DNA of 64,000 nt, from contig NZ_NKJI01000007.1 in the NCBI RefSeq assembly GCF_002277815.1, positions 62,001-126,000 on the forward strand, written 5' to 3'. The position numbers and the translations under genes were made by a program. Positions within the stretch are counted from its first letter, which is position 1; the number at the start of each line of letters is the position of its first letter. Positions 56,468 to 64,000 of the stretch are shown here, one piece after another. Under the pieces are notes generated by a model that saw nothing but the letters and a program-made list of their open reading frames with translations, did no database searches and was not told the DNA's origin. The DNA comes from Pseudomonas sp. ERMR1:02. Its GTDB lineage: Bacteria; Pseudomonadota; Gammaproteobacteria; Pseudomonadales; Pseudomonadaceae.

Positions 56468-57145
56468 TCAGAGGCTGTAGTAGTAGCCACGACTGCGCAG
56501 GGCCACGATGCGCGGGCGGCCATCGGGATGCGGGCCGATTTTCTTGCGCAGGTTACTCACGTGCATGTCGAGGCTGCGGTCATACAGGGTCAACTTGCGG
56601 CCGAGGGCGATTTGCGCCAGTTCCTGTTTGTCCAGCGGCTCACCGGGTTGCTTGAGCAGGGCTTCGAGTAGACGGCTTTCGGAAACAGTGAGGGAAAACT
56701 CCTGTTCATTGATGCTGACCACGCCGCGCACCGGGCTGAAACACAGGTCGCCCAGCTCCATCTGGCTGGACACCGCTGCCGGGTGGCTGCGGCGCAACAC
56801 GGCGCGCAGGCGGGCTGTCAGTTCCCGTGGATCACAGGGTTTGGCCAGGTAATCGTCGGCACCCAGTTCCAGTCCGAGAATGCGGTCCAGCGGTTCGCCC
56901 CGGGCCGAAAGCATCAGCACCGGCAAATCCGGATGATCGCTGCGCAACTGTTTGAGCAGTTCCAGACCGCTGCCATCCGGCAGCATCACATCCAGCACCA
57001 CGGCCGCCGGGGAGGTTTCGGCCAACGCCCGACGGGCGCTCTGGCCATCGTGACAGGCACGCACCTGAAAGCCTTCCTGGCTCAGCCAACTGCTCAGGAG
57101 CTCACACAGCTCCTGGTCATCATCAATTAGTAACAGCTCGCTCAT
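56468..57145 (-). CDS. OmpR-type response regulator (CpxR-like)
   Basis: A 225-residue response regulator: receiver domain with acidic pair DDDQ near residue 8, phosphorylated Asp in VVLDVMLPDG near residue 52, Lys in LAKPCDPREL near 102, and a winged-helix DNA-binding domain (residues about 130-225; YDRSLDMHVSNLRKKIG). Pairs with the kinase encoded at 54256-55599, from which it is separated by the Spy/CpxP-like gene and two REP elements. Confidence 0.92.
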   Translation of the reverse strand: MSELLLIDDDQELCELLSSWLSQEGFQVRACHDGQSARRALAETSPAAVVLDVMLPDGSGLELLKQLRSDHPDLPVLMLSARGEPLDRILGLELGADDYLAKPCDPRELTARLRAVLRRSHPAAVSSQMELGDLCFSPVRGVVSINEQEFSLTVSESRLLEALLKQPGEPLDKQELAQIALGRKLTLYDRSLDMHVSNLRKKIGPHPDGRPRIVALRSRGYYYSL

Positions 57146-57152
57146 GACTCAC

Positions 57153-57566
57153 TCAATTTAGCCATTGTCGACGTTTTCGACTTGCACCACTGGCGAAGAT
57201 ACCGCAGAGCAGGGCAAATAGCGCAACTGCGGCACCAATCACGAACCACTGTTGCTGATCGGTCAGCAACCGTGGAATCGAACTGCCGGCCTGGGCTTCC
57301 CTTAGTTGCAGCTTCAGACGCTGGTTCTCTTGGCGCAACCGGGCCAACTGGGCGCTTTCGCGTTCGCCATCGGCATTCTGCAATTGTTTGCTCAGCTCTT
57401 CTCGTTGCCGCTCGCTTTCTTTCAAGCGTTGCTGCAACTCGTTTATCTGGCTGCCGGCGCTCAAGGACAGCGGCGTGGAGCTTGCGCCCTCGGCGTGTTC
57501 TTCACCGTGGGCGGGGGCCACGATCGACAACGTGACCAACATCAGACACAACGGACCTTTGCGCAT
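57153..57566 (-). CDS. Secreted coiled-coil protein with C-terminal membrane anchor
   Basis: A 137-residue protein: signal peptide (MRKGPLCLMLVTLSIVAPAHG), coiled coil at about residues 40-95 (INELQQRLKESERQREELSK) and a C-terminal membrane helix (WFVIGAAVALFALLCGIFAS) ending in a basic tail. This layout resembles the TIGR04211/YgiM group without its SH3 domain. ATG at 57566. It lies 7 bases upstream of the response regulator gene and may be cotranscribed. Confidence 0.78.
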   Translation of the reverse strand: MRKGPLCLMLVTLSIVAPAHGEEHAEGASSTPLSLSAGSQINELQQRLKESERQREELSKQLQNADGERESAQLARLRQENQRLKLQLREAQAGSSIPRLLTDQQQWFVIGAAVALFALLCGIFASGASRKRRQWLN

Positions 57567-57638
57567 CGCGACTCCTGATTCCAATACGAGTATTGGGAAG
57601 TTGTCGGCCGGCAAACGAGAATAATGAGCGATTGAGAG

Positions 57639-57665
57639 CGCGATGAACCGACAAGGTTCATCGCG
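57639..57665. terminator. Stem-loop between yciI-like and coiled-coil genes
   Basis: CGCGATGAACC and GGTTCATCGCG pair over 11 bases with a 5-base loop. No clear T run follows on the minus strand, so it may be a transcript-end stabiliser rather than a full intrinsic terminator. Confidence 0.5.
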
Positions 57666-57686
57666 GGGGGGATTGAAAAAAGAAGG

Positions 57687-57986
57687 TTACGGCAGGACTT
57701 GCTTGAACGGCTTGACCGAAACGTTGGCGTAGACGCCAGCGGCGATGTAAGGATCTGCATCGGCCCAGGCCTGGGCGGCGCTCAGGGAGTCGAATTCGGC
57801 GACGATCAGGCTGCCGGTGAAACCCGCCGCCCCTGGATCATTGCTGTCGACCGCCGGGTGCGGCCCGGCCAGTACGATGCGACCTTCGCCTTTAAGCACT
57901 TGCAGGCGCTCAAGGTGTGCAGGCCGTGCGGCCAGGCGGGCTTCCAGGGAGTTGGCAACGTCTGTGGCAATGATTGCGTAAAGCAT
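57687..57986 (-). CDS. YciI family protein
   Basis: A 99-residue ferredoxin-like-fold protein of the YciI family: [20 protein letters not shown] at the start, RPAHLERL carrying the conserved His, and [16 protein letters not shown] near the end. The biochemical role is not established. ATG at 57986, one base after the yciB stop codon. Confidence 0.92.
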   Translation of the reverse strand: MLYAIIATDVANSLEARLAARPAHLERLQVLKGEGRIVLAGPHPAVDSNDPGAAGFTGSLIVAEFDSLSAAQAWADADPYIAAGVYANVSVKPFKQVLP

Positions 57987-57987
57987 G

Positions 57988-58584
57988 TCAGTCCTCGGTT
58001 TTAGGCGATGTGGTATCGGCGTCATGCAGGTGGCGGGACAGGTAGATGCCTTGGCCGACCAGGAACAGCAACGTCATGCCCAGGCTGCCGAAGACCTTGA
58101 AGTCGACCCAGTAGCTCTGGAAGGTGAATGCAACGAACAGGTTGGCGGCGCCGCAAAACAGAAAGAAGACGATCCAGGCGATGTTCAGACGCGTCCAGAC
58201 CGGATCTGGCAGGGTCAGCGCGTGGCCCATGATGCGTTTGATCAGCAGGCGGTCACCGATGAAGTGGCTGCCGATGAAACCCAGGGCAAACAGCCAGTTG
58301 ACCACCGGGGCTTTCCATTTCAGGAAGGTCTCGCTGTGGAAGGCCAGAGTCAGGCTGCCGAAGACCAGGCAGGCGATGAGCGTCAGCCACTGGCTCTTCT
58401 CCAGCTTGCGCTGTTTGATGAACAGCGTGCCGTAGACCACCAGCGAACTGATGATCAGCATCGCGGTAGCGCTGTAAATACCGCCTACAGTTACCTCGTG
58501 GCCGGCAATGTCGACGACCCGTGGATCGATTTTGAAGACGATGAAAAACAGCAGGAGCGGGATGAAATCGATGAATTGTTTCAC
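57988..58584 (-). CDS. yciB: Septation protein A / inner membrane-spanning protein YciB
   Basis: A 198-residue inner-membrane protein with five to six helices; [36 protein letters not shown] and HFIGDRLL are the YciB hallmarks. It has been implicated in septation and envelope homeostasis. GTG at 58584 is the canonical start. First of the yciB-yciI pair, divergent from the PHP phosphatase gene. Confidence 0.93.
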   Translation of the reverse strand: MKQFIDFIPLLLFFIVFKIDPRVVDIAGHEVTVGGIYSATAMLIISSLVVYGTLFIKQRKLEKSQWLTLIACLVFGSLTLAFHSETFLKWKAPVVNWLFALGFIGSHFIGDRLLIKRIMGHALTLPDPVWTRLNIAWIVFFLFCGAANLFVAFTFQSYWVDFKVFGSLGMTLLFLVGQGIYLSRHLHDADTTSPKTED

Positions 58585-58671
58585 AGTGGCAGCCAGAAGC
58601 AGGATGTGGCGGCATAATAACAAACATATGGGCGCGCGATAGCGCCAGCTGATTTGAGGTTACAAAGCCCC

Positions 58672-59535
58672 GTGAATGTTGATTTGCACTGCCATAGCAC
58701 GGCCTCCGATGGCGCCCTGGCGCCTGCGGTACTGGTTGCGCGTGCGTTCGAGAAAGGCGTGCGAGTCCTGGCCTTGACCGATCACGACACCCTGGAGGGC
58801 CTCGATGAGGCACGAAACGCTGCGAATGCGCTGGGGATGCAACTGGTCAACGGCGTCGAATTGTCCTGTACCTGGGGCGGCGCGACCATTCATGTGCTGG
58901 GCTATGGTTTCGACGTCGATGCCACACCGTTGGTCGAGGCGATTGCCAAATTGCACGATGGTCGTTGGCTAAGGTCCGAAGAAATAAGTCGCAAACTGGC
59001 GTTGAAGGGCATGCCTGGCGCACTGGAAGGCGCGCGGGAAGTCCAGCAGGAACTGGGCGACAGTGGCAACGCGCCGGCCCGCCCGCACTTCGCCGACTGG
59101 ATGGTGCGCGAAGGTTTCGTCAAGGATCGCGCCGAAGCGTTCCGCAAATGGTTGGGTGCAGGCAAGCTGGGTGACGTCAAGCAACACTGGCCGACGCTGG
59201 AAGAAACCGTCGAAACCCTGCGTGCGGCCAAGGCCTGGGTCAGTCTGGCACACCCTTGGCACTATGATTTCACTCGCAGCAAACGTCGCCGCCTGATTGC
59301 CGACTATATTCAAGCGGGGGGCCACGCGATCGAGGTGGTCAATGGTCATCAGCCTGCCGAGCAGGTAGGCAGCCTGGCCATTCTGGCCCGCGAGTTCGGT
59401 CTGCTGGTCAGCGCCGGCAGTGATTTTCATGGCCCTGGAGGCTGGTCCGAGATCGGTGAATACCGCCCGCTCCCGGACGATCTGCCACCACTGTGGTGTC
59501 GATTCAAACATGACCCAATTATTGCCGTCGTCTGA
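58672..59535 (+). CDS. PHP-domain phosphatase / RNase AM-like (YciV/TrpH)
   Basis: A 287-residue PHP-fold metal enzyme of the YciV/TrpH family, which includes 3',5'-nucleotide bisphosphatase and 5'-3' exonuclease (RNase AM) activities. Metal motifs DLHCHSTASDG (residues 4-14), ALTDHDTLEG near 40, GVELSC near 60, LAHPWHYD near 197 and GSDFHGP near 250. GTG at 58672 (VNVDLHCHS) is the family-typical start. Its end overlaps open sequence of the yciO-like gene by position only if an upstream start is used there. Confidence 0.9.
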   Translation: MNVDLHCHSTASDGALAPAVLVARAFEKGVRVLALTDHDTLEGLDEARNAANALGMQLVNGVELSCTWGGATIHVLGYGFDVDATPLVEAIAKLHDGRWLRSEEISRKLALKGMPGALEGAREVQQELGDSGNAPARPHFADWMVREGFVKDRAEAFRKWLGAGKLGDVKQHWPTLEETVETLRAAKAWVSLAHPWHYDFTRSKRRRLIADYIQAGGHAIEVVNGHQPAEQVGSLAILAREFGLLVSAGSDFHGPGGWSEIGEYRPLPDDLPPLWCRFKHDPIIAVV

Positions 59536-59548
59536 ACAGGTAGAGAAT

Positions 59549-60178
59549 GTGAGTCAATTTTTCCAGATTCATCCGGAAAACCCGCAAGTGCGCCTGATCA
59601 AACAGGCTGTCGAGATCATCCGCAACGGCGGGGTGGTGATTTATCCCACAGACTCTTCCTACGCAATCGGTTGCCAGATCGGCGACAAGGTTGCCGTGGA
59701 GCGCGTTCGGCGCCTGCGCCAGCTCGATGAAAAGCACAACTTCGCGCTAATCTGCAGCGATCTGTCGCAATTGGGCCTGTTTGCCAAGATCGACACAGGC
59801 ACCTTCCGCATTCTCAAGGCGCACTTGCCGGGGCCATACACCTTCATTCTCAACGCCACCCGCGAAGTCCCGCGGCTGCTGTTGCACCCGAAAAAGCGCA
59901 CCATCGGTTTGCGGGTGCCGAGCCATCCAATCGCCTTGGCCCTGCTCGCAGAGTTGGGCGAGCCGCTGATGAGCGTGACCCTGATCATGCCAGGCGATGA
60001 AGATCCGCTCACCGATCCCTATGAGATGCGCCAGTTGCTCGAACATCAGGTCGATCTGATCATCGATGGCGGTTTCGGCGGGATCAAGGCGTCTACTGTG
60101 ATCAGCCTCGCCGACGGCGAGCCGGAAGTGATCCGCGTCGGTTGCGGCGACCCTGCGCCGTTCATGGCCGAGGCCTAG
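59549..60178 (+). CDS. YciO/Sua5 family protein (threonylcarbamoyl-AMP synthase-like)
   Basis: A 209-residue YrdC/Sua5-fold protein. VVIYPTDSSYAIGCQIGDK near residue 27, KHNFALICSDLSQLG and PGPYTFILNATREVPRLLLHPKKRTIGLRVP cover the nucleotide and RNA-binding cleft. YciO proteins make threonylcarbamoyl-AMP poorly and are distinct from TsaC. GTG at 59549 (VSQFFQIHPENPQ) after AGGTAGAG is preferred to ATG 59510, which overlaps the PHP gene. Confidence 0.9.
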   Translation: MSQFFQIHPENPQVRLIKQAVEIIRNGGVVIYPTDSSYAIGCQIGDKVAVERVRRLRQLDEKHNFALICSDLSQLGLFAKIDTGTFRILKAHLPGPYTFILNATREVPRLLLHPKKRTIGLRVPSHPIALALLAELGEPLMSVTLIMPGDEDPLTDPYEMRQLLEHQVDLIIDGGFGGIKASTVISLADGEPEVIRVGCGDPAPFMAEA

Positions 60179-60997
60179 ATGTCCGCAGTAGAACCCGTCG
60201 ACAGTCAGGCCGGAGCCCAGCAGGAGCTGCCCTTCGCCATGGTCTATGGCCAGGCGGTCATGGAAATGCCGGTGGATCTATACATCCCGCCGGATGCGCT
60301 GGAAGTCTTTCTCGAAGCCTTTGAAGGACCGCTCGACCTGCTGCTGTACCTGATCCGCAAGCAGAACATCAACATTCTCGACATCCCGGTGGCGGAAATC
60401 ACTCGTCAGTACATGGGTTATGTCGAGTTGATGCAGTCGGTGCGCCTGGAGCTGGCCGCCGAGTACCTGGTGATGGCCGCGATGCTGGCCGAGATCAAGT
60501 CGCGGATGCTGCTGCCCCGTGCCGAAACCATCGAAGAAGAGGAAGACGACCCGCGCGCAGAACTGATCCGCCGCCTGCAGGAATACGAGCGCTTCAAGGC
60601 TGCCGCTGAAGGTATCGATGGCTTGAGCCGCGTCGGTCGTGACGTGGTGGTGCCAAAGCTCGATGCTCCCGAAGCCCGGGCGCGCAAGCTGTTGCCGGAC
60701 GTGCGTTTGTCAGAGTTGTTGCTGTCTATGGCCGAAGTGTTGCGCCGTGGCGACATGTTCGAAAGCCACCAGGTTAGCCGCGAGGCGCTGTCCACCCGCG
60801 AACGGATGAGCGATGTGCTCGACCGGCTCAAGGGCGGCGGTTTCGTGCCGTTCGTCGAGCTGTTCACCGCTGAAGAAGGGCGGTTGGGCGTGGTAGTGAC
60901 CTTTATGGCAATCCTCGAGCTGGTCAAGGAATCCTTGGTCGAGCTGGTGCAGAATGAGCCGTTCGCAGCGATCCACGTGCGAGCCCGAGCCGAATAA
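60179..60997 (+). CDS. scpA: Segregation and condensation protein A
   Basis: A 272-residue kleisin that links the SMC-type ATPase and ScpB in chromosome condensation. FEGPLDLLLYLIRKQNINIL near residue 48 is the ScpA hallmark, followed by AAEYLVMAAMLAEIKSRMLL; the winged helix near the C-terminus (FVPFVELFTAEEGRLGVVVTF) binds SMC. The ATG directly abuts the stop of the preceding gene, so translation is coupled. Confidence 0.94.
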   Translation: MSAVEPVDSQAGAQQELPFAMVYGQAVMEMPVDLYIPPDALEVFLEAFEGPLDLLLYLIRKQNINILDIPVAEITRQYMGYVELMQSVRLELAAEYLVMAAMLAEIKSRMLLPRAETIEEEEDDPRAELIRRLQEYERFKAAAEGIDGLSRVGRDVVVPKLDAPEARARKLLPDVRLSELLLSMAEVLRRGDMFESHQVSREALSTRERMSDVLDRLKGGGFVPFVELFTAEEGRLGVVVTFMAILELVKESLVELVQNEPFAAIHVRARAE

Positions 60998-61008
60998 CGA
61001 GTTGAATC

Positions 61009-61998
61009 ATGAACCTGAGTGAACCCCGCGAGCTGGCGCCACTGCTCGAAGCCTTCCTGTTGGCCTCGGGAAAACCGCAATCGATGGAGCGCCTGTTCGA
61101 GCTCTTCGAAGAAGCCGAGCGGCCGGAGCCTGCGGTTTTCAAGAAAGCCCTGACGATTTTGGCCAAGTCCTGCGATGGCCGTGCGTTCGAGCTGAAGGAA
61201 GTCGCTTCCGGTTATCGCCTGCAAATTCGCGAAAAGTTTTCGCCGTGGGTCGGTCGTTTGTGGGAAGAGCGTCCGCAACGTTATTCCCGGGCGATGCTGG
61301 AAACCATTGCCCTGATCGCCTATCGCCAACCGATCACCCGTGGCGAGATCGAAGACGTGCGAGGCGTGGCGGTCAACAGCCAGATCGTCAAGACGCTGAT
61401 GGAGCGTGAGTGGATTCGCATCGTTGGTTACCGCGAGGTGCCGGGTAAGCCGGCGATGTTCGCCACCACCAAGGCGTTTCTCGATCATTTCAACCTGAAA
61501 AACCTCGACGATTTGCCTACGCTGGCAGAACTGCGAGAGCTGGAGCCTGACCCGGTGCTTGATTTCGACGACGCGCCGGTGCCTGCCGCGTTGCAGGAAT
61601 TGGCGGATGCCAGCGCCGAACCCGAAGAGCCCAAGGAAGAACCCAGTTTCCATACATTGTTGCTGGAACTGGACAGCATGGAGGAGGGGCTCAAGACTGA
61701 TTTCGATGATTTGTTGCGTGATGGTGGGGTGTCCGAGGCTGATCCTGAACTCGCCAGCATTCAGCCGGAAGCCGAAGTCGACCCGTTTGAACCGGAACCA
61801 GAGCCTGAAGACGAGCACGAACCAGAAATCGAACCTGAGCAGGAAGACGACATTCTCGGCGTTGCCGAAGCTCGCGAAAAATTGCTGGCCGCCGTCGCTG
61901 CCCTTGAACAGGCGAAACCTGAGCTGAGCGATGAAGAAGCCGAGGCACTGGCCCTGGCCGAAGCCATCGAAGCCGAACGCCGCGAGGCTGAGGATTGA
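61009..61998 (+). CDS. scpB: Segregation and condensation protein B with long acidic tail
   Basis: A 329-residue ScpB: two winged helices in residues about 10-185 (LLASGKPQSMERLFELFEE; AYRQPITRGEIEDVRGVAV; VGYREVPGKPAMFATTKAFL). The remaining 140 residues are very acidic and low in complexity (FEPEPEPEDEHEPEIEPEQE), well beyond the usual ScpB length of about 180-200. Such tails are common in pseudomonads; their role is not known. Starts 11 bases after scpA. Confidence 0.93.
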   Translation: MNLSEPRELAPLLEAFLLASGKPQSMERLFELFEEAERPEPAVFKKALTILAKSCDGRAFELKEVASGYRLQIREKFSPWVGRLWEERPQRYSRAMLETIALIAYRQPITRGEIEDVRGVAVNSQIVKTLMEREWIRIVGYREVPGKPAMFATTKAFLDHFNLKNLDDLPTLAELRELEPDPVLDFDDAPVPAALQELADASAEPEEPKEEPSFHTLLLELDSMEEGLKTDFDDLLRDGGVSEADPELASIQPEAEVDPFEPEPEPEDEHEPEIEPEQEDDILGVAEAREKLLAAVAALEQAKPELSDEEAEALALAEAIEAERREAED

Positions 61999-62005
61999 CA
62001 CAAAC

Positions 62006-62128
62006 CCTGTAGGAGCCGAGCTTGGTCCGGGCGGCGATCCGACGATAGCGGTCCGTCAGTCAATGTGATGTTGAATTTGCCCCCGTCATCGTCGGATCGC
62101 CGCCCGGACCAAGCTCAGCTCCTACAGG
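62006..62128. repeat. Long inverted repeat with GGTCCGGGCGGCGATCC core
   Basis: Outer arms CCTGTAGGAGCCGAGCTTGG and CCAAGCTCAGCTCCTACAGG continue inward with TCCGGGCGGCGATCCGACGA and TCGTCGGATCGCCGCCCGGA. Each arm is about 40 bases with one mismatch, the longest pairing among the REP-like elements here. It lies in the 329-base gap between scpB and rluB; the rest of that gap shows only a likely rluB leader. Confidence 0.9.
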
Positions 62129-62327
62129 TGTTAAGTCAATTTGCGCGCCACCGGTCGGCGGAAAAATCAATAACCTTGCGTCTATCAGCTAGTCTCTGAT
62201 GCGCGAACGCCGTCATGAGCGTATGATTCGCGACCCTTCGACGATCCCCCGTCAAAGTTACAGTTTTCAATGCGTCAGGCCCCTCAATTCAGAGCGTCCT
62301 GAACAGACCACACCGGGAGGTGCCCAG

Positions 62328-63560
62328 ATGAGTATCAACGACCAGCAAGACCACCAGCCAATCGGCCCAGCAGGCGAAAAACTGCAAAAAGTCCTCGCCC
62401 GTATCGGCGTCGGCTCGCGCCGTGACGTGGAAGCCTGGATCAGCCACGGCCGCATCAAGGTCAATGGCAAAGACGCCACCCTCGGTCAGCGCGTCGATAT
62501 GCATGACGCCATCACCATCGATGGCAAGGTGATCAAGCGCGAAGAAGCCGCCGAGTCGGTACGCCGCGTGATCATGTACAACAAACCCGATGGTGAAATC
62601 TGCACCCGTGTCGACCCGGAAGGTCGTCCGACCGTGTTCGACAAGATGCCGCGTCCGAAAGAAGGTCGCTGGATCAACATCGGTCGTCTGGACATCAACA
62701 CCACCGGTCTGCTGATGTTCACTACCGACGGTGAGCTGGCGAACCGCCTGATGCACCCTTCCTACGAAATGGATCGTGAATACGCGGTACGTGTGCGTGG
62801 TGAAGTGGACGACGAGATGATCGAGCGCCTGAAAGCGGGCGTAGTGCTCGAAGACGGCCCGGCCAAGTTCACTGACATCAAGCAGGCACCCGGTGGCGAA
62901 GGTTTCAACCACTGGTACCACTGCGTGGTGATGGAAGGCCGTAACCGTGAGGTTCGTCGTCTGTGGGAATCCCAGGGCCTGGTGGTCAGCCGTCTGAAGC
63001 GCGTGCGTTTCGGTCCGGTGTTCCTCAACTCCGACCTGCCGATGGGCCGCTGGCGCGAAATGAGCCAGTACGAAGTCGACATTTTGAGCGCTGAAGTGGG
63101 CCTGACCCCGGTGGCCATGCCGCAGATGACCGCCAAGAGCAAAGACAAGCTTGAGCGTATGCAGCGTAAATCGTCGCGGCCAATGGCCAAGACCGAGCGT
63201 GTGCGAACCCTGCGTCCAGCCACTGGTGAGCCAGCTACCAGCCCGCGAGCAAACCGTGAGCCGCAGATCGAAGGCGAGCGTGCGGGTCGTAAGCCTGCTG
63301 CACGCCAGGACGGTGAGCGCGGCCCACGCACTCCGCGTCCGGCCAACGGTCGCACCGAGCGTGGCGAAGGTCGTGGTGCCCCAGCCGGTCGCGGTACGCC
63401 GGTGGCGGACCGTCCGGCCGACACCAAGCGCCCGGCCAAGCCTGCGCCGAAGCGTCCGGGGATCAAACTGGTCGACGGTGACAAGCCGTCGGGCAAGCGT
63501 CGCGGTGCACCGGCTGGTTCCGGGCAGCGTCCTGGATTTGGTCGTCGCAAGCCGGAGTGA
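62328..63560 (+). CDS. rluB: 23S rRNA pseudouridine(2605) synthase
   Basis: A 410-residue RluB: S4 RNA-binding domain (residues about 17-65; EKLQKVLARIGVGSRRDVEA) and an RsuA/RluB-type catalytic domain with Asp in GRLDINTTGLLMFTTDGEL and EGRNREVRRLWE. The last 140 residues are a basic Arg/Pro/Gly-rich tail, likely disordered and RNA-binding. ATG at 62328 follows GGGAGG; the longer open frame upstream lacks family resemblance. Confidence 0.93.
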   Translation: MSINDQQDHQPIGPAGEKLQKVLARIGVGSRRDVEAWISHGRIKVNGKDATLGQRVDMHDAITIDGKVIKREEAAESVRRVIMYNKPDGEICTRVDPEGRPTVFDKMPRPKEGRWINIGRLDINTTGLLMFTTDGELANRLMHPSYEMDREYAVRVRGEVDDEMIERLKAGVVLEDGPAKFTDIKQAPGGEGFNHWYHCVVMEGRNREVRRLWESQGLVVSRLKRVRFGPVFLNSDLPMGRWREMSQYEVDILSAEVGLTPVAMPQMTAKSKDKLERMQRKSSRPMAKTERVRTLRPATGEPATSPRANREPQIEGERAGRKPAARQDGERGPRTPRPANGRTERGEGRGAPAGRGTPVADRPADTKRPAKPAPKRPGIKLVDGDKPSGKRRGAPAGSGQRPGFGRRKPE

Positions 63561-63596
63561 AGCAGCGGTAAGCTTCAACCGGCAAGCTACAAGTGA

Positions 63597-63628
63597 AACG
63601 CCAGCCTTCGGGTTGGCGTTTTTTTTTT
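63597..63628 (+). terminator. Intrinsic terminator of rluB
   Basis: AACGCCAGCC (63597-63606), loop TTCG, GGTTGGCGTT (63611-63620), then T through 63628. Stem has a single G-T pair and a stable tetraloop. Confidence 0.92.
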
Positions 63629-63630
63629 GG

Positions 63631-64000
63631 GTGCGCCAGGCATGGCGCGTTGCGCGCAAGCGCAACCAGCTTGGCTGTGGTGGCCTCGCTGGTGACTTGG
63701 AGGTGAAAGTCCTCTACACACCCGGCAAGGGGAAGTGTTAGCCAGAGGCAAGGGTGTCGCGGGTGACCGCGAATCTGAAGGAAGCCCGAGGCAAAATGCT
63801 GGCCTGACGAACAGGAAGCGGATAGAGGCGGCGCAGCGGGGTAAGGCGGCCCAAACCGTCAAAGCCCAATACTTGCACGGAACGCTGCGACGTAGATCCG
63901 ACAGGCATAAGCAGGAAGGTCGCGCGAATTACCCTGGGAGATCTGCACGTTTGCCACTGTGCTACCGCGCGTCGAGAGGCGACGGGATGAGCGTGCAGAA
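63631..64000 (+). mobile_element. Group II intron, 5' part (class C-like), truncated by window edge
   Basis: The sequence starts GTGCGCCAGGCATGGCGCG directly after the rluB terminator and carries the ordered landmarks of bacterial group II intron domain I: GGAGGTGAAAGTCCTC, AGAGGCAAGGGTGTC, GAATCTGAAGGAAGC, GGCAAAATGC and CCTGACGAACAGG. These resemble class C introns, which are known to insert just past intrinsic terminators. The reverse transcriptase/maturase gene would follow beyond the window; none of it is clearly visible (an ATG at 63987 is too near the edge to judge). Confidence 0.85.

Noticed and set aside
754..62128. CRISPR array suggested by recurring short palindromes
   Set aside because: The repeats are scattered singly between genes with no regular spacers and no cas genes.
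63987..64000. Start of the intron-encoded reverse transcriptase at ATG 63987
   Set aside because: Only four codons are visible, with nothing to identify them.
1..64000. tRNA or rRNA genes
   Set aside because: No cloverleaf-like or rRNA-like stretch was found on reading; a covariance-model scan would settle it.

Overview
The window is chromosomal DNA of a Pseudomonas of the fluorescens group. Evidence: high-GC codon use, many short palindromic repeats of the CTGTAGGAGCGAGC / GCTTGCCCGCGA kind typical of that group, and gene order shared with P. aeruginosa (a PA1414-type small ORF, sodium:solute symporter, gbuA, gbuR, lapD and lapG; later recQ, MarR, FimV-like). The species assignment is inference from family knowledge; no rRNA gene is present.

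Layout. 1-3.4 kb: an ADP-ribosylglycohydrolase (cut by the window edge and frameshifted near its end), an NCS1 permease and a PfkB kinase form one transcription unit. 3.4-5.8 kb: a broken small gene, an MFS transporter and an acetyltransferase. 5.9-9.9 kb: galactonate catabolism (dgoK, dgoA, dgoD) followed by an IclR regulator. 9.9-17.9 kb: assorted genes (DUF899 protein, lipoprotein, S1-domain RNA-binding protein, DMT exporter and LysR regulator, a carrier-protein-like protein with no attachment serine, a metallo-beta-lactamase-fold hydrolase). 18-22.4 kb: guanidinobutyrate use (symporter, gbuA, gbuR) and a DTW-domain tRNA-modifying enzyme.

22.5-40.8 kb is the most notable block. A type I secretion operon (outer membrane protein, ABC exporter, adaptor) is divergent from a 2631-residue cell-surface adhesin that carries an N-terminal retention module with a TAAG cleavage motif, near-identical tandem repeats, a von Willebrand A domain and C-terminal RTX repeats. 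About 2 kb downstream lie lapG (periplasmic protease) and lapD (inner-membrane c-di-GMP receptor with degenerate GGDEF and EAL motifs). Everything needed to export, retain and release the adhesin is therefore encoded within 18 kb. Between them sit an AT-rich orphan gene with two related domains and an HD-domain gene.

41-53.5 kb: recQ, MarR, FimV-like, SelW-like, a second DMT exporter with an AraC regulator, an LpxH-type phosphoesterase, a second HD protein, an Mpo1-like protein, an AraC regulator and trkH. 53.6-57.6 kb: a nitroreductase and a Cpx-like set (response regulator, Spy/CpxP-like protein, sensor kinase). 57.6-63.6 kb: the conserved yciI-yciB / PHP phosphatase-yciO-scpA-scpB-rluB cluster. 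The window ends inside the 5' part of a group II intron inserted two to three bases after the rluB terminator.
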